Of a DNA stretch of 64,000 nt, positions 55,655 to 63,173 are shown in pieces. Location: assembly GCF_000967965.1 (NCBI RefSeq), contig NZ_LACC01000015.1, forward strand, positions 1-64,000. The letters run 5' to 3'. Every line of letters starts with the position of its first letter. Within the stretch, counting starts at the first letter, position 1. The DNA comes from Pseudomonas fluorescens. Its GTDB lineage: Bacteria; Pseudomonadota; Gammaproteobacteria; Pseudomonadales; Pseudomonadaceae. Under the pieces are notes generated by a model. It was not told the DNA's origin. It worked only from the letters and a program-made list of their open reading frames with translations, and searched no databases. Both the position numbers and the translations under genes were made by a program.

Positions 55655-55689
55655 ACACAAAACCCGGTTCAATCAACCGGGTCTTGTGT
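55655..55689. terminator. terminator between the small membrane gene and moeA
   Basis: Arms 55655-55669 and 55675-55689 form a long, nearly perfect stem around ACCCGGTT/AACCGGGT, with one mismatch near the middle. It serves convergent transcripts. Confidence 0.8.
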
Positions 55690-55708
55690 GACAAAGCCGC
55701 TGAAGCTA

Positions 55709-56935
55709 TCAGCTCAGGACTTCGCTCAACGGAATGAAGAAAACGCTATCGCCCTGAACCAGCGTGCGACCTTCCAGGACTTCCACCAGTCCATCAGCCC
55801 AGGCAGCGCTGCGCAGCACACCGGAACTCTGGTTTTTGTAGATCGTCGCCCTGCCGTTTTCCAGCCGTCCGCGCAAATACTCGCGCCGATTGCCGGGCTG
55901 GAGCCAGTCAAACCCTGCCGGCACCTGCACCTTCAGCGGCTCAACGTCCTGCACTCCCTGACGACGCAGGAGATAGGGCCTGGTCAACAAGGCAAAGGTC
56001 ACGAGGGTCGATGCCGGATTGCCCGGCAAGCCAATTACAGGTACACCGCGAAAATGCCCGAACGTCAGCGGTTTACCGGGCTTGATGGCGAGTTTCCACA
56101 GCGTCAGTTCGCCCTCTTCGCGCAAGGCGATGCCCAGAAAATCGGCTTCCCCCACCGATACGCCACCGGTCGAGAGGATCAGGTCGACACCCTTCAACTC
56201 ACCTAATCGGGCGCGAGTGGTTTCCAGATTGTCCGGCAGAATTCCCGCGTCAACGACCTCACACCCCAAACGCTGCAACCAGCTACACAACAACACGCGG
56301 TTGCTGTTGTAGATCTGTCCCGGGCCCAGCGTCTGCCCCGGCTCAATCAACTCGTCGCCGGTAGACAGCACCGCCACGCGCACCTTGCGAACCACCTCGA
56401 GCTCAGCGCATCCCAAGGAGGCAGCCAATCCTTGCTCGATCGGCCCCAGTTGCGTACCTGCCGGCAAAATCAACTCGCCGACGGTGGTTTCCTGGCCTTG
56501 TGGGCGGATGTTCTGGCCTTGGGTCAAGGCTTGAGTGAAACGTACTCGCTCATCGGCCTGAACCTCGGCGTTTTCCTGCATCTCGACGCAATCGGCACCG
56601 GCGGGAACAGGCGCCCCGGTGAAAATGCGCGCACAGGTGCCTGGCTGCAACGGACCGGGGGCCTGGCCGGCAAACACCTTCTGACTGACCAGCAACGGCT
56701 CTCCCGTCCAGTCAGCCATACGCAAGGCATAACCGTCCATGGCGCTGTTGGGCCAGGGCGGCAGATCAAGCGTCGACACCAGGTCTTCAGCCAGTACGCG
56801 CCCCTGTACCTGCGCCAACGGCAAGCGTTCACGCTCGACAATCCTCGAGGCCTCGGCCATTTCCAGCAAGCGCGCCAACGCCTGCTCGACAGGCATCAGG
56901 CTGCCAGACTTGCCAGGCTTACCCACGGGATTCAC
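55709..56935 (-). CDS. moeA: MoeA, molybdopterin molybdotransferase
   Basis: A 408-residue MoeA that inserts molybdate into adenylylated molybdopterin. Motifs: LPPWPNSAMDGYALR, ARIFTGAPVPAGADCVEMQE, VAVLSTGDELIEPG, LILSTGGVSVGEADF and GLPGNPASTLVTF. GTG 56935 overlaps the 3' end of moaB by 17 bases, so the two are coupled. Length is normal for the family. Confidence 0.93.
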   Translation of the reverse strand: MNPVGKPGKSGSLMPVEQALARLLEMAEASRIVERERLPLAQVQGRVLAEDLVSTLDLPPWPNSAMDGYALRMADWTGEPLLVSQKVFAGQAPGPLQPGTCARIFTGAPVPAGADCVEMQENAEVQADERVRFTQALTQGQNIRPQGQETTVGELILPAGTQLGPIEQGLAASLGCAELEVVRKVRVAVLSTGDELIEPGQTLGPGQIYNSNRVLLCSWLQRLGCEVVDAGILPDNLETTRARLGELKGVDLILSTGGVSVGEADFLGIALREEGELTLWKLAIKPGKPLTFGHFRGVPVIGLPGNPASTLVTFALLTRPYLLRRQGVQDVEPLKVQVPAGFDWLQPGNRREYLRGRLENGRATIYKNQSSGVLRSAAWADGLVEVLEGRTLVQGDSVFFIPLSEVLS

Positions 56936-57458
56936 AAGGCGCTGCCTGTTTCAAATGAGGCACGAAATTGCACGGCCGATGCCGCGAATCCAGTTGCTCG
57001 GCCAGTATGCCGTCCCAAGCGGTGCGCACGGCATTGGTCGAGCCCGGCAAGCAGCAAACCAGCGTGCCGTTGGCCAGTCCAGCCAACGCCCGGGACTGAA
57101 CGGTTGAGGTGCCGATATCGGCAACCGAGATCTGGCGGAACAGCTCACCAAATCCATCGACCTGTTTGTCCAGCAGGCAACCGACGGCTTCCGGCGTGCT
57201 GTCACGTCCAGTAAAACCGGTACCGCCGGTGATCAGCACCACCTGCACGACATCGTCGGCAATCCAGTTGGCGACTTGCGCGCGAATTTTGTAGAGGTCA
57301 TCTTTGAGCAACACCCGGGCGGCCAAGTAATGACCGGCAGCGGTCAAGCCGTCGACAAAGGCCTGGCCTGAGGTGTCGGTTTCCAGTGTGCGGGTATCGC
57401 TGACAGTCAGCACTGCAATATTCAGCGGTGCGAAAGGTACATCAGCCTTGGCTTTCAT
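56919..57458 (-). CDS. moaB: MoaB, molybdopterin adenylyltransferase-type protein
   Basis: A 179-residue MoaB/Mog family protein. Motifs: IAVLTVSDTRTLETDTSG, LITGGTGFTGRDSTPEAV and LPGSTNAVRTAWDGILAEQLD. It adenylylates molybdopterin before metal insertion by MoeA. First gene of the moaB-moeA operon, divergent from mobA with an 81-base gap. Confidence 0.92.
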   Translation of the reverse strand: MKAKADVPFAPLNIAVLTVSDTRTLETDTSGQAFVDGLTAAGHYLAARVLLKDDLYKIRAQVANWIADDVVQVVLITGGTGFTGRDSTPEAVGCLLDKQVDGFGELFRQISVADIGTSTVQSRALAGLANGTLVCCLPGSTNAVRTAWDGILAEQLDSRHRPCNFVPHLKQAAPCESRG

Positions 57459-57539
57459 AGGCTCGTCCAGTTGTAGGAGAAACAGCCCGGTGTTATATCA
57501 CAGCGCTCCGTTTTTTCGCCGCCCCCATGGAGGCCTGCC

Positions 57540-58142
57540 ATGACCACGAATTCACAATTGCCACCCTGCTCCATTCTGCTCCTGGCGGGCGGGCGCGGCC
57601 AACGTATGGGTGGTCGGGACAAAGGGTTGCTGGACTGGCACGGCGAACCCCTGATTGCGCATCTGCATCGCAAGACCCGCCCGCTGACCGATGACCTGAT
57701 CATCTCCTGCAATCGCAACCTTGAGAAGTACGCCCCCTACGCCGACCAGTTGGTCCACGATGATGAAGGTGACTTCCCCGGGCCACTGGCCGGTATTCGT
57801 GCAGGCCTGAAAGCTGCTCGCCATAGCCATCTGCTGGTCATACCCTGTGACGTTCCGGGCATCGATGCGGCGCTGATCGGCACTATGCGCGAGGCCGCCA
57901 ATCTGCATCCGGACAAGCCGCTGATGGTGCGGCACGATGACCACTGGGAGCCGTTGTTGTGTGTGATTCCCGTGCAACACAGGGCAGCATTTGAAAATGC
58001 CTGGAACGAGGGTGAGCGCAGCCCTGGCCGGTTGATGCGCAAGCTCGGCGCAACCGCGCTGCAATGCCCCGACAAGGACCCACGATTGGCCAACCTCAAC
58101 ACGCCGGAACTTTTAAGCGGTCATGGCACTGTGTCAGACTGA
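57540..58142 (+). CDS. mobA: MobA, molybdenum cofactor guanylyltransferase
   Basis: A 200-residue nucleotidyltransferase joining GMP to Mo-molybdopterin for DMSO-reductase-type enzymes. The signature [29 protein letters not shown] (residues 10-38) is complete, followed by [20 protein letters not shown] and [19 protein letters not shown]. With moaB-moeA it forms a three-gene cofactor cluster; the nearby YcbX-like MOSC protein at 50162 may use Moco. Confidence 0.93.
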   Translation: MTTNSQLPPCSILLLAGGRGQRMGGRDKGLLDWHGEPLIAHLHRKTRPLTDDLIISCNRNLEKYAPYADQLVHDDEGDFPGPLAGIRAGLKAARHSHLLVIPCDVPGIDAALIGTMREAANLHPDKPLMVRHDDHWEPLLCVIPVQHRAAFENAWNEGERSPGRLMRKLGATALQCPDKDPRLANLNTPELLSGHGTVSD

Positions 58143-58219
58143 TATTCATCAGGAACTTGCGCAGACGGTGCACGTCTCAAGTTCAGCAACCACAGAATTC
58201 TTATTCGGAGACACAACTC

Positions 58220-58441
58220 ATGACTCAACGGACCCTCGCCACTTTCATGCTCGCACTGGGCCTTGCCACCCTCGCCGGTTGTGCATCGCCTACGGTGATC
58301 ACCTTGAATGACGGTCGCGAAATCCAGGCCGTCGACACGCCGCAATTCGACAAGGATTCCGGTTTCTACGAATTCGAACAGCTCGATGGCAAGCAGACCC
58401 GCATCAACAAAGATCAGGTTCGTACCGTCAAGGAGCTGTAA
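58220..58441 (+). CDS. YgdI/YgdR family small lipoprotein
   Basis: A 73-residue lipoprotein: signal MTQRTLATFMLALGLATLAGC with lipobox Cys21, then an SH3-like YgdI/YgdR domain (SPTVITLNDGREIQAVDTPQFDKDSGFYEFEQLDGKQTRINKDQVRTVKEL). ATG 58220 follows GGAG; an in-frame reading to 58064 lies inside mobA. Function unknown across the family. A terminator follows. Confidence 0.9.
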   Translation: MTQRTLATFMLALGLATLAGCASPTVITLNDGREIQAVDTPQFDKDSGFYEFEQLDGKQTRINKDQVRTVKEL

Positions 58442-58462
58442 TCCTGGTGCCACCGGATACAG

Positions 58463-58487
58463 AAAAGCCCGCTTGATGCGGGCTTTT
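58463..58487. terminator. terminator after the YgdI-type gene
   Basis: AAAAGCCCGC (58463-58472) pairs with GCGGGCTTTT (58478-58487) around a 5-base loop. It is bidirectional, also serving the convergent pseudouridine synthase gene. Confidence 0.9.
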
Positions 58488-58525
58488 TCATGCCTGGAGA
58501 ACAGCGCGCCAGGATCGCTTATCAA

Positions 58526-59416
58526 TCACCATTGCAGGGTGATTTCACTCTCGAACTCTCGCGACTGGCCCGTGACCGGATCGATAAACTTCAGCCCCTG
58601 AGCCAGCAGTTTCAAAGGATTTGCATAGTCATCCTGCGCATCCTTGAGCACCTCGGGGTAAAACGGGTCGTTGCAGATTGCGGCGCCCAACGCCGCCATA
58701 TGTACCCGTAGCTGATGTTTCTTGCCCGTCACCGGGTAAAGACCATAACGCCAGAGATCCTCCTGCTTTTCCCTGACTTCGACCGCCGTCTCGGTATTGC
58801 TGGCCCCCGGACCTTCCTGCATGCGGAAGAACGGTTCGCCATCGACCAGTCGGCTTTTATGCACCAACGGGAAAGCCAGGTCGGGCAACGCCTTGGCGAT
58901 GGCCTCGTAGCGTTTTTCGATCTGCCGGGTTGGAAACAACGACTGATAAGCCGAACGAGTCTGCGGGTTGGCGGAAAACAGCACCAGCCCTGCGGTGTGC
59001 CGGTCAATGCGATGCAATGGCACCAGGTGCGGATTGTCCAGACGCCGGATCAAGCGCCTGAGCAGCGTCTGTTCGACGTATTCGCCAGCCGGTGTCACAG
59101 GCAGGAAATGTGGCTTGTCGGCCACCACAAGATGCTCGTCCGCGTACAGAATCGACTCGATCACCGGGATCGGTTTTTCATCCGGAACTTCGCGAAAATA
59201 ATGAATCCGCAAACCTTCCCTGTACGCCAGATCGAGGGCAATCGGCATGCCCTGTCCATCGAGGACCCGGCCACGGGCAATTCTGTCCAGCCATTGTTCA
59301 CGACCGATGGCGCTGAAATGCTCGCACAGGCAATCGACAACGGTCTGCCACGGGCCAGGTGGCAAGTAGAGCGTACTGGCCTGACTGTGTGCCGCGGAAA
59401 AAGAAGAAGTGGACAT
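58526..59416 (-). CDS. RluA family RNA pseudouridine synthase
   Basis: A 296-residue pseudouridine synthase. The catalytic motif is PLHRIDRHTAGLVLFSANP (Asp near residue 138), preceded by VVADKPHFLPVTPAGEYVEQTLLRRL and followed by YPVTGKKHQLRVHMAALGAAICND. It has no S4 domain. RNA target unknown. No strong RBS precedes ATG 59416. A perfect 23-bp inverted repeat lies about 60 bases upstream. Confidence 0.88.
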   Translation of the reverse strand: MSTSSFSAAHSQASTLYLPPGPWQTVVDCLCEHFSAIGREQWLDRIARGRVLDGQGMPIALDLAYREGLRIHYFREVPDEKPIPVIESILYADEHLVVADKPHFLPVTPAGEYVEQTLLRRLIRRLDNPHLVPLHRIDRHTAGLVLFSANPQTRSAYQSLFPTRQIEKRYEAIAKALPDLAFPLVHKSRLVDGEPFFRMQEGPGASNTETAVEVREKQEDLWRYGLYPVTGKKHQLRVHMAALGAAICNDPFYPEVLKDAQDDYANPLKLLAQGLKFIDPVTGQSREFESEITLQW

Positions 59417-59474
59417 ACGAAAGCTCTAGCCTCAGTGCAGAGCGGCATTATCCAACAGCAAGGGGAATGAACCT

Positions 59475-59529
59475 AGGGGGCGTTCTCAATTAGTTTTCCC
59501 GGCGTGAAAACTAATTGAGAACGCCCCCT
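59475..59529. repeat. perfect 23-bp inverted repeat
   Basis: Arms 59475-59497 and 59507-59529 are exact reverse complements around a 9-base loop (CCCGGCGTG). The arm starts AGGGGGCGTTCTC and ends ATTAGTTTT. No T tract follows on either strand, so it is not a standard terminator, and it is unrelated to the REP cores. Confidence 0.85.
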
Positions 59530-59541
59530 GGAGGAGATTCC

Positions 59542-59859
59542 TCAAGCCGGGATCTGTGTGCGCGCCGCCGCTTCGGTGTACTCCTTGAGCCAACGCAGTA
59601 CATCGACCGCCTCCCAGCGAGCGGGGTCATACAGGGCGTACAACAACCCCTGATAACCCACGACATCGAGTTGCCGGTGATAACCCGCGCGCTGAAACAA
59701 GGCTTCGATTTCTGCGAAACAGGTATTGAAATGCGTTTTGTTGAAGGGCGTTTTCCCCTCGGTCACCAGACCATCCAGACGCAACTCAAGGACAGCCTCG
59801 CGCACGACGTCCGCGGACATCCGGTTCACGCTGTTCTTCAACTGTTCGACATTGACCAC
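59542..59859 (-). CDS. probable SOS-regulated protein of unknown function
   Basis: A 105-residue soluble protein starting at GTG 59859 with GAGGGA upstream (MVNVEQLKNSVNRMSADVVREAVLELRLDGLVTEGKTPFNKTHFNTCFAEIEALFQRAGYHRQLDVVGYQGLLYALYDPARWEAVDVLRWLKEY). It looks helical, with no membrane segment or recognised motif. A near-perfect LexA box lies 77 bases upstream over a plausible promoter, so induction by DNA damage is likely. Function unknown. Confidence 0.78.
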   Translation of the reverse strand: MVNVEQLKNSVNRMSADVVREAVLELRLDGLVTEGKTPFNKTHFNTCFAEIEALFQRAGYHRQLDVVGYQGLLYALYDPARWEAVDVLRWLKEYTEAAARTQIPA

Positions 59860-59935
59860 GATTCATCCCTCTGACGCCCGGGCTTGCCAGCTCACTCCCG
59901 AAAATCAGGAACGGCAAGGCAGGCACCACGAATAA

Positions 59936-59951
59936 CTGTATACGCATACAG
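59936..59951. promoter_or_regulatory. LexA (SOS) box
   Basis: CTGTATACGCATACAG matches the SOS consensus CTGT-N8-ACAG with both half-sites perfect and TATA/ATA flanks. On the minus strand it overlaps a TTGATC-N16-TACAGT promoter reading into the gene at 59542-59859. Confidence 0.85.
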
Positions 59952-60031
59952 TATCCGATCAACACCGAATAAGCCAAGGGGATCAATCGCAAAGTTCGAC
60001 AGACGGAACACGCCACCAGCGCAAGAACCGC

Positions 60032-60268
60032 TTAATGCAGGAACGCCACCACCTGATCGGCACTGAACGGCCAGCCCAGTTCAGCACCGGTATCGACTCG
60101 CCGCAACACCGGAATACGCAGGCTGTAGGCTGCGAACCATATTTCATCGTCGGCGATGTCCACCAGTTCCACCAGCAGACCGCGCTCGACGAATTCCATC
60201 AACATGGCTTCGGCTACTTCACAGAGATGGCATCCAAGGGTGCCGAACAGCTGACATTCGGGAAGCAT
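60032..60268 (-). CDS. glutaredoxin-like thiol protein
   Basis: A 78-residue small thioredoxin-fold protein. The active-site-like pair is TLGCHLCEVAEAML (CHLC at residues 13-16), and IPVLRRVDTGAELGWPFSADQVVAFL carries the cis-proline. It belongs to the DUF836/glutaredoxin-family short form; redox partner unknown. It lies between the LexA-box gene and amtB, transcribed with neither as far as can be seen. Confidence 0.85.
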   Translation of the reverse strand: MLPECQLFGTLGCHLCEVAEAMLMEFVERGLLVELVDIADDEIWFAAYSLRIPVLRRVDTGAELGWPFSADQVVAFLH

Positions 60269-60373
60269 GAGCGCTCAACCAGAAAATGAAGTGACCATTC
60301 TAGGCCTGCCCCGAAAAACCGTCGAGCCATTGAGGCCCCTGCCCTGATGCCACCGACGATAAAGAGACCCGAG

Positions 60374-61582
60374 TCAGTCCTGGCTCACGGCGCCGATCTT
60401 GTGTATCGACAGGTCCGCGCCGTAATACTCCTCTTCCTGACTCAGGCGCAATCCATGCAGCGCCTTGATCACGCCATACACCGCAAACCCGCCGGCCAGC
60501 GCAACCGTGATGCCCAGTGCCGTGCCGATCAACTGGCTGATCAGGCTGACCCCGCCCAGCCCACCCAAAGTGGTCTGGCCGAAAATGCCGCAGGCGATGC
60601 CGCCCCACACGCCGCACAAGCCATGCAACGGCCACACACCCAACACATCGTCGATGCGCCATTTGCCTTGGGCCGCGGTAAAGCACCAGACAAACAACGC
60701 CCCCGCGACGGCACCGGTGACCAGCGCCCCCACAGGATGCATCAGGTCAGAACCGGCACAGATTGCCACGAGCCCCGCCAACGGGCCGTTATGCAGAAAG
60801 CCGGGGTCATTGCGCCCGACAATCAGCGCCGCCACCGTACCGCCCACCAGGGCCATCAACGAGTTCACCGCCACCAGCCCGCTGACACCTTGCAGGGTTT
60901 GCGCACTCATGACGTTGAAGCCGAACCAGCCAACAATCAGGATCCACGAGCCCAGTGCCAGAAAAGGGATGCTTGATGGCGCGAACGCGACCAGCCGGCC
61001 CTCGCGATACCGGCCATTACGCGGCCCGAGCAACAGCACCGCCGCCAGTGCCAGCCAACCGCCCATGGCATGCACCACCACCGAGCCGGCAAAATCATGG
61101 AAACCGGCGCCAAAGCGCTCCAGCAACCAGGCTTGCAAGCCCAGATTGCCGTTCCAGACAATGCCTTCGAAGAATGGATAGATGAACGCGACAATCAACG
61201 CGGTTGCACACAGTTGCGGGACAAACCGGGCGCGCTCGGCGATCCCTCCGGAAATGATCGCCGGGATCGCCGCGGCAAAGGTCAGCAGGAAGAAAAACTT
61301 CACCAGTCCATAGCCATGGTCGGCATTGAGCACGGCCGCTGGCTGCATGAACGTCACGCCATAGGAAATCCAATAGCCTATAAAGAAGTAGGCCAGTGTC
61401 GAAACAGCGAAGTCGCTGAGGATTTTCGACAACGCATTGACCTGGTTTTTCTGTCGCACGGTTCCGACTTCGAGAAAGGCGAAACCGGCGTGCATGGCCA
61501 GAACCATGACCGCACCGATCAGAATGAACAGCGTGTTGGAGCTATGGACCAGGGTGTCCACAGCGCTTTGCAGATTTTCCAT
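60374..61582 (-). CDS. AmtB-type ammonium transporter
   Basis: A 402-residue transporter with 11 hydrophobic segments. Motifs: MHAGFAFLEVGTVRQKN, ISGGIAERARF, FHDFAGSVVVHAMGGWLALAA (pore His) and DLMHPVGALVTGAVAGALF (second pore His). ATG 61582 starts the mature protein; the frame is open to 61642 without an RBS. No glnK precedes it, so this is probably not the housekeeping glnK-amtB copy. An NtrC-like site and a weak sigma-54 element lie upstream. Confidence 0.9.
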   Translation of the reverse strand: MENLQSAVDTLVHSSNTLFILIGAVMVLAMHAGFAFLEVGTVRQKNQVNALSKILSDFAVSTLAYFFIGYWISYGVTFMQPAAVLNADHGYGLVKFFFLLTFAAAIPAIISGGIAERARFVPQLCATALIVAFIYPFFEGIVWNGNLGLQAWLLERFGAGFHDFAGSVVVHAMGGWLALAAVLLLGPRNGRYREGRLVAFAPSSIPFLALGSWILIVGWFGFNVMSAQTLQGVSGLVAVNSLMALVGGTVAALIVGRNDPGFLHNGPLAGLVAICAGSDLMHPVGALVTGAVAGALFVWCFTAAQGKWRIDDVLGVWPLHGLCGVWGGIACGIFGQTTLGGLGGVSLISQLIGTALGITVALAGGFAVYGVIKALHGLRLSQEEEYYGADLSIHKIGAVSQD

Positions 61583-61911
61583 GGAATGGGCAGACCTTAT
61601 GGCAGAAAAAAAGCACCAAAGCAGTTCGCGATGGCTGCCCATGCACCAATTTGCAGCTTCCAGGGATCAGCAGACTGATCCCGTTGAACCACTTTGGCGC
61701 ACGGATGCCGCCCAGGAAAAACGCGCCCCGGACGTTTACGCGAGTTTTTGATTGTTGGTCCTACGGTTTTACTGAAATCATGCCCGGCAATAACGCAATG
61801 GTGCGGACCGGCGCACCACGACTCAGCAAAAGTTGTACCAGCCATTTGTACTGAACCTTCGCCGAAGGCTCATACTCGAACGCATCAGAACGCCACTTAA
61901 GGAGATCCACC
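61583..61911. other. amtB/DUF883 divergent control region
   Basis: About 330 bases. Leftward it holds a possible sigma-54 GG-N10-GC element (61634-61647) and an NtrC-like site (61685-61701) for amtB. Rightward, before DUF883, is GAACCT (61853-61858) 17 bases before TCGAA, a weak AlgU-type match, with CATACT at 61871-61876. No ORF here is convincing. Confidence 0.5.
61685..61701. promoter_or_regulatory. NtrC-like enhancer site upstream of amtB
   Basis: TGAACC-ACTTT-GGCGCA matches the NtrC consensus TGCACC-N5-GGTGCA at 10 of 12 positions. It lies about 103-119 bases from the amtB start. The paired sigma-54 element at 61634-61647 keeps only GG-N10-GC. Confidence 0.4.
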
Positions 61912-62226
61912 ATGGCCCGCACACAGGCAAAGACTGCTCAAGAAATCCTGATGAACGACTTTCAGACACTGGTCAGTGACACCGAACGGTTGCTGGAGCA
62001 CACCGCGACCCTGGCCGGCGATCAGGCCGACGAGTTGCGCGAGCAGATCCACGACAGTCTCTTGCGTGCCCGTGAAACCCTGAAACTGACCGAAGACTCC
62101 CTGCGCGAACACGGCAAGGCTGCTGTCACCGCCACTGAAGACTATGTCCAGGCCAACCCTTGGCAATCCGTCGGGATCGCGGCCGGCGTGGGTTTCCTGA
62201 TCGGCCTGCTGGCCAGCCGGCGCTGA
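61912..62226 (+). CDS. DUF883 (ElaB/YqjD) stress membrane protein
   Basis: A 104-residue protein: a long helical region (ILMNDFQTLVSDTERLLEHTATLAGDQADELREQIHDSLLRARETLKLTEDSL) then a C-terminal TM helix with the ElaB signature ENPWQSVGIAAGVGFLIGLLASRR-like (here QANPWQSVG...). Family members bind ribosomes at the inner membrane in stationary phase. Strong RBS AAGGAG. First of a three-gene cluster. Confidence 0.92.
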   Translation: MARTQAKTAQEILMNDFQTLVSDTERLLEHTATLAGDQADELREQIHDSLLRARETLKLTEDSLREHGKAAVTATEDYVQANPWQSVGIAAGVGFLIGLLASRR

Positions 62227-62227
62227 T

Positions 62228-62617
62228 ATGTCGATCGGCGAATCCGGCCCGTCCATGACGGGAACCAGCTCCTCATCGCGGCGCCTGGGTGCTGCCTTCC
62301 TTGGGTTGCTGCACAGCCATGTCGAACTGTTCGGCATCGAATTGCAGGAACAAAAAGCCCGCACCGTCAGCCTGTTGCTGTTTGCCGGCCTGGCGCTGGT
62401 GTTTGCGTTGCTGCTGCTGGTAGGGCTGTCGACGCTGGTGCTTATCCTGTTCTGGGACACGTATCGCCTGGCCGCCATCATCGGGCTCTGTGTGTTCTAC
62501 TCCCTCGCCGCCATATTCTGTGGGATGCGCCTGAGAGCAGCGATTTTCGATGAGTCCTCGCCCTTCCACGGCACCCTGGAAGAGTTGGCGAACGATCGGG
62601 AGCGCCTGCTGCCATGA
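62228..62617 (+). CDS. YqjE/phage-holin-like membrane protein
   Basis: A 129-residue protein with two TM helices (SLLLFAGLALVFALLLLVGLSTLVLILF and LAAIIGLCVFYSLAAIFCG) after an amphipathic start (GLLHSHVELFGIELQEQKAR). It matches the YqjE/DUF1469 family. It begins one base after the DUF883 stop and overlaps the next gene by ATGA. Confidence 0.9.
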   Translation: MSIGESGPSMTGTSSSSRRLGAAFLGLLHSHVELFGIELQEQKARTVSLLLFAGLALVFALLLLVGLSTLVLILFWDTYRLAAIIGLCVFYSLAAIFCGMRLRAAIFDESSPFHGTLEELANDRERLLP

Positions 62618-62958
62618 GCCTGCCTGAATTGCCACAAAACAGCTCGCGCGCGGAAATGCGCAAGGCCCTGATCCGCCTGCGCATGGAAATGCACCGTCAG
62701 GAAATCCGCCACGAATCCGCGCAACTGCTGCAACCCTTGCAACGGGTGCGCGGGATGACGCAAAACCTGCAGGACGGCTTCGGCATCAAGCACGCTCCAC
62801 TCTGGGGCGTGGCCGCCGTCACCTTGCTGGGTTTTCTGACCGGAAAGGGTGCAAAAAACGGGGGTGGTATCAGCAGCCTGACCCGGCTGATCCGCCTCGG
62901 CACCTCACTGGGGCCGCTGATCAAACTGATCATGCAGGGCTCTTCGCGCAAAGACTGA
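62614..62958 (+). CDS. YqjK-like protein of the DUF883 cluster
   Basis: A 114-residue basic helical protein (EMRKALIRLRMEMHRQEIRHESAQLLQPLQRVRGMTQ) with a hydrophobic stretch APLWGVAAVTLLGFLTGKGAKNGG. The third gene of the cluster occupies the place of YqjK in enterobacteria, though sequence likeness is low. Function unknown. Confidence 0.82.
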   Translation: MSLPELPQNSSRAEMRKALIRLRMEMHRQEIRHESAQLLQPLQRVRGMTQNLQDGFGIKHAPLWGVAAVTLLGFLTGKGAKNGGGISSLTRLIRLGTSLGPLIKLIMQGSSRKD

Positions 62959-63173
62959 TCAGTTTTTTCTGGCTGTATTCTTGCCATATCGACGGGATGT
63001 GCCCCTCTATCGAGGGGTGCAATCCTGTGCGCCTACCCGGTCAACAGGCACCCTCCAAAAAAGATCTTACAAGGAGGCCTCGATATCGACGCCGCCAGGT
63101 TGTAGTTCCGCTTGCAGGTCATGGCGCGAAACGGGAAGCTAGGCTATCAGTCACCTGACGGAGAGACCCCGCC

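Noticed and set aside
61634..61647. Sigma-54 promoter for amtB as a firm feature
   Set aside because: Only the GG-N10-GC skeleton is present; the flanking TGGCAC/TTGC bases mostly do not match, so it is mentioned only within the gap entry.
61853..61880. AlgU promoter before the DUF883 gene
   Set aside because: GAACCT-N17-TCGAA has several mismatches from GAACTT-N16/17-TCTGA; too weak to list separately.
63003..63076. CCCCTC/GAGGGG hairpin and an AAGGAGG sequence before dgt, considered as a small RNA or leader peptide
   Set aside because: The AAGGAGG has no start codon at a suitable distance and the hairpin is short; no promoter or terminator defines an RNA.
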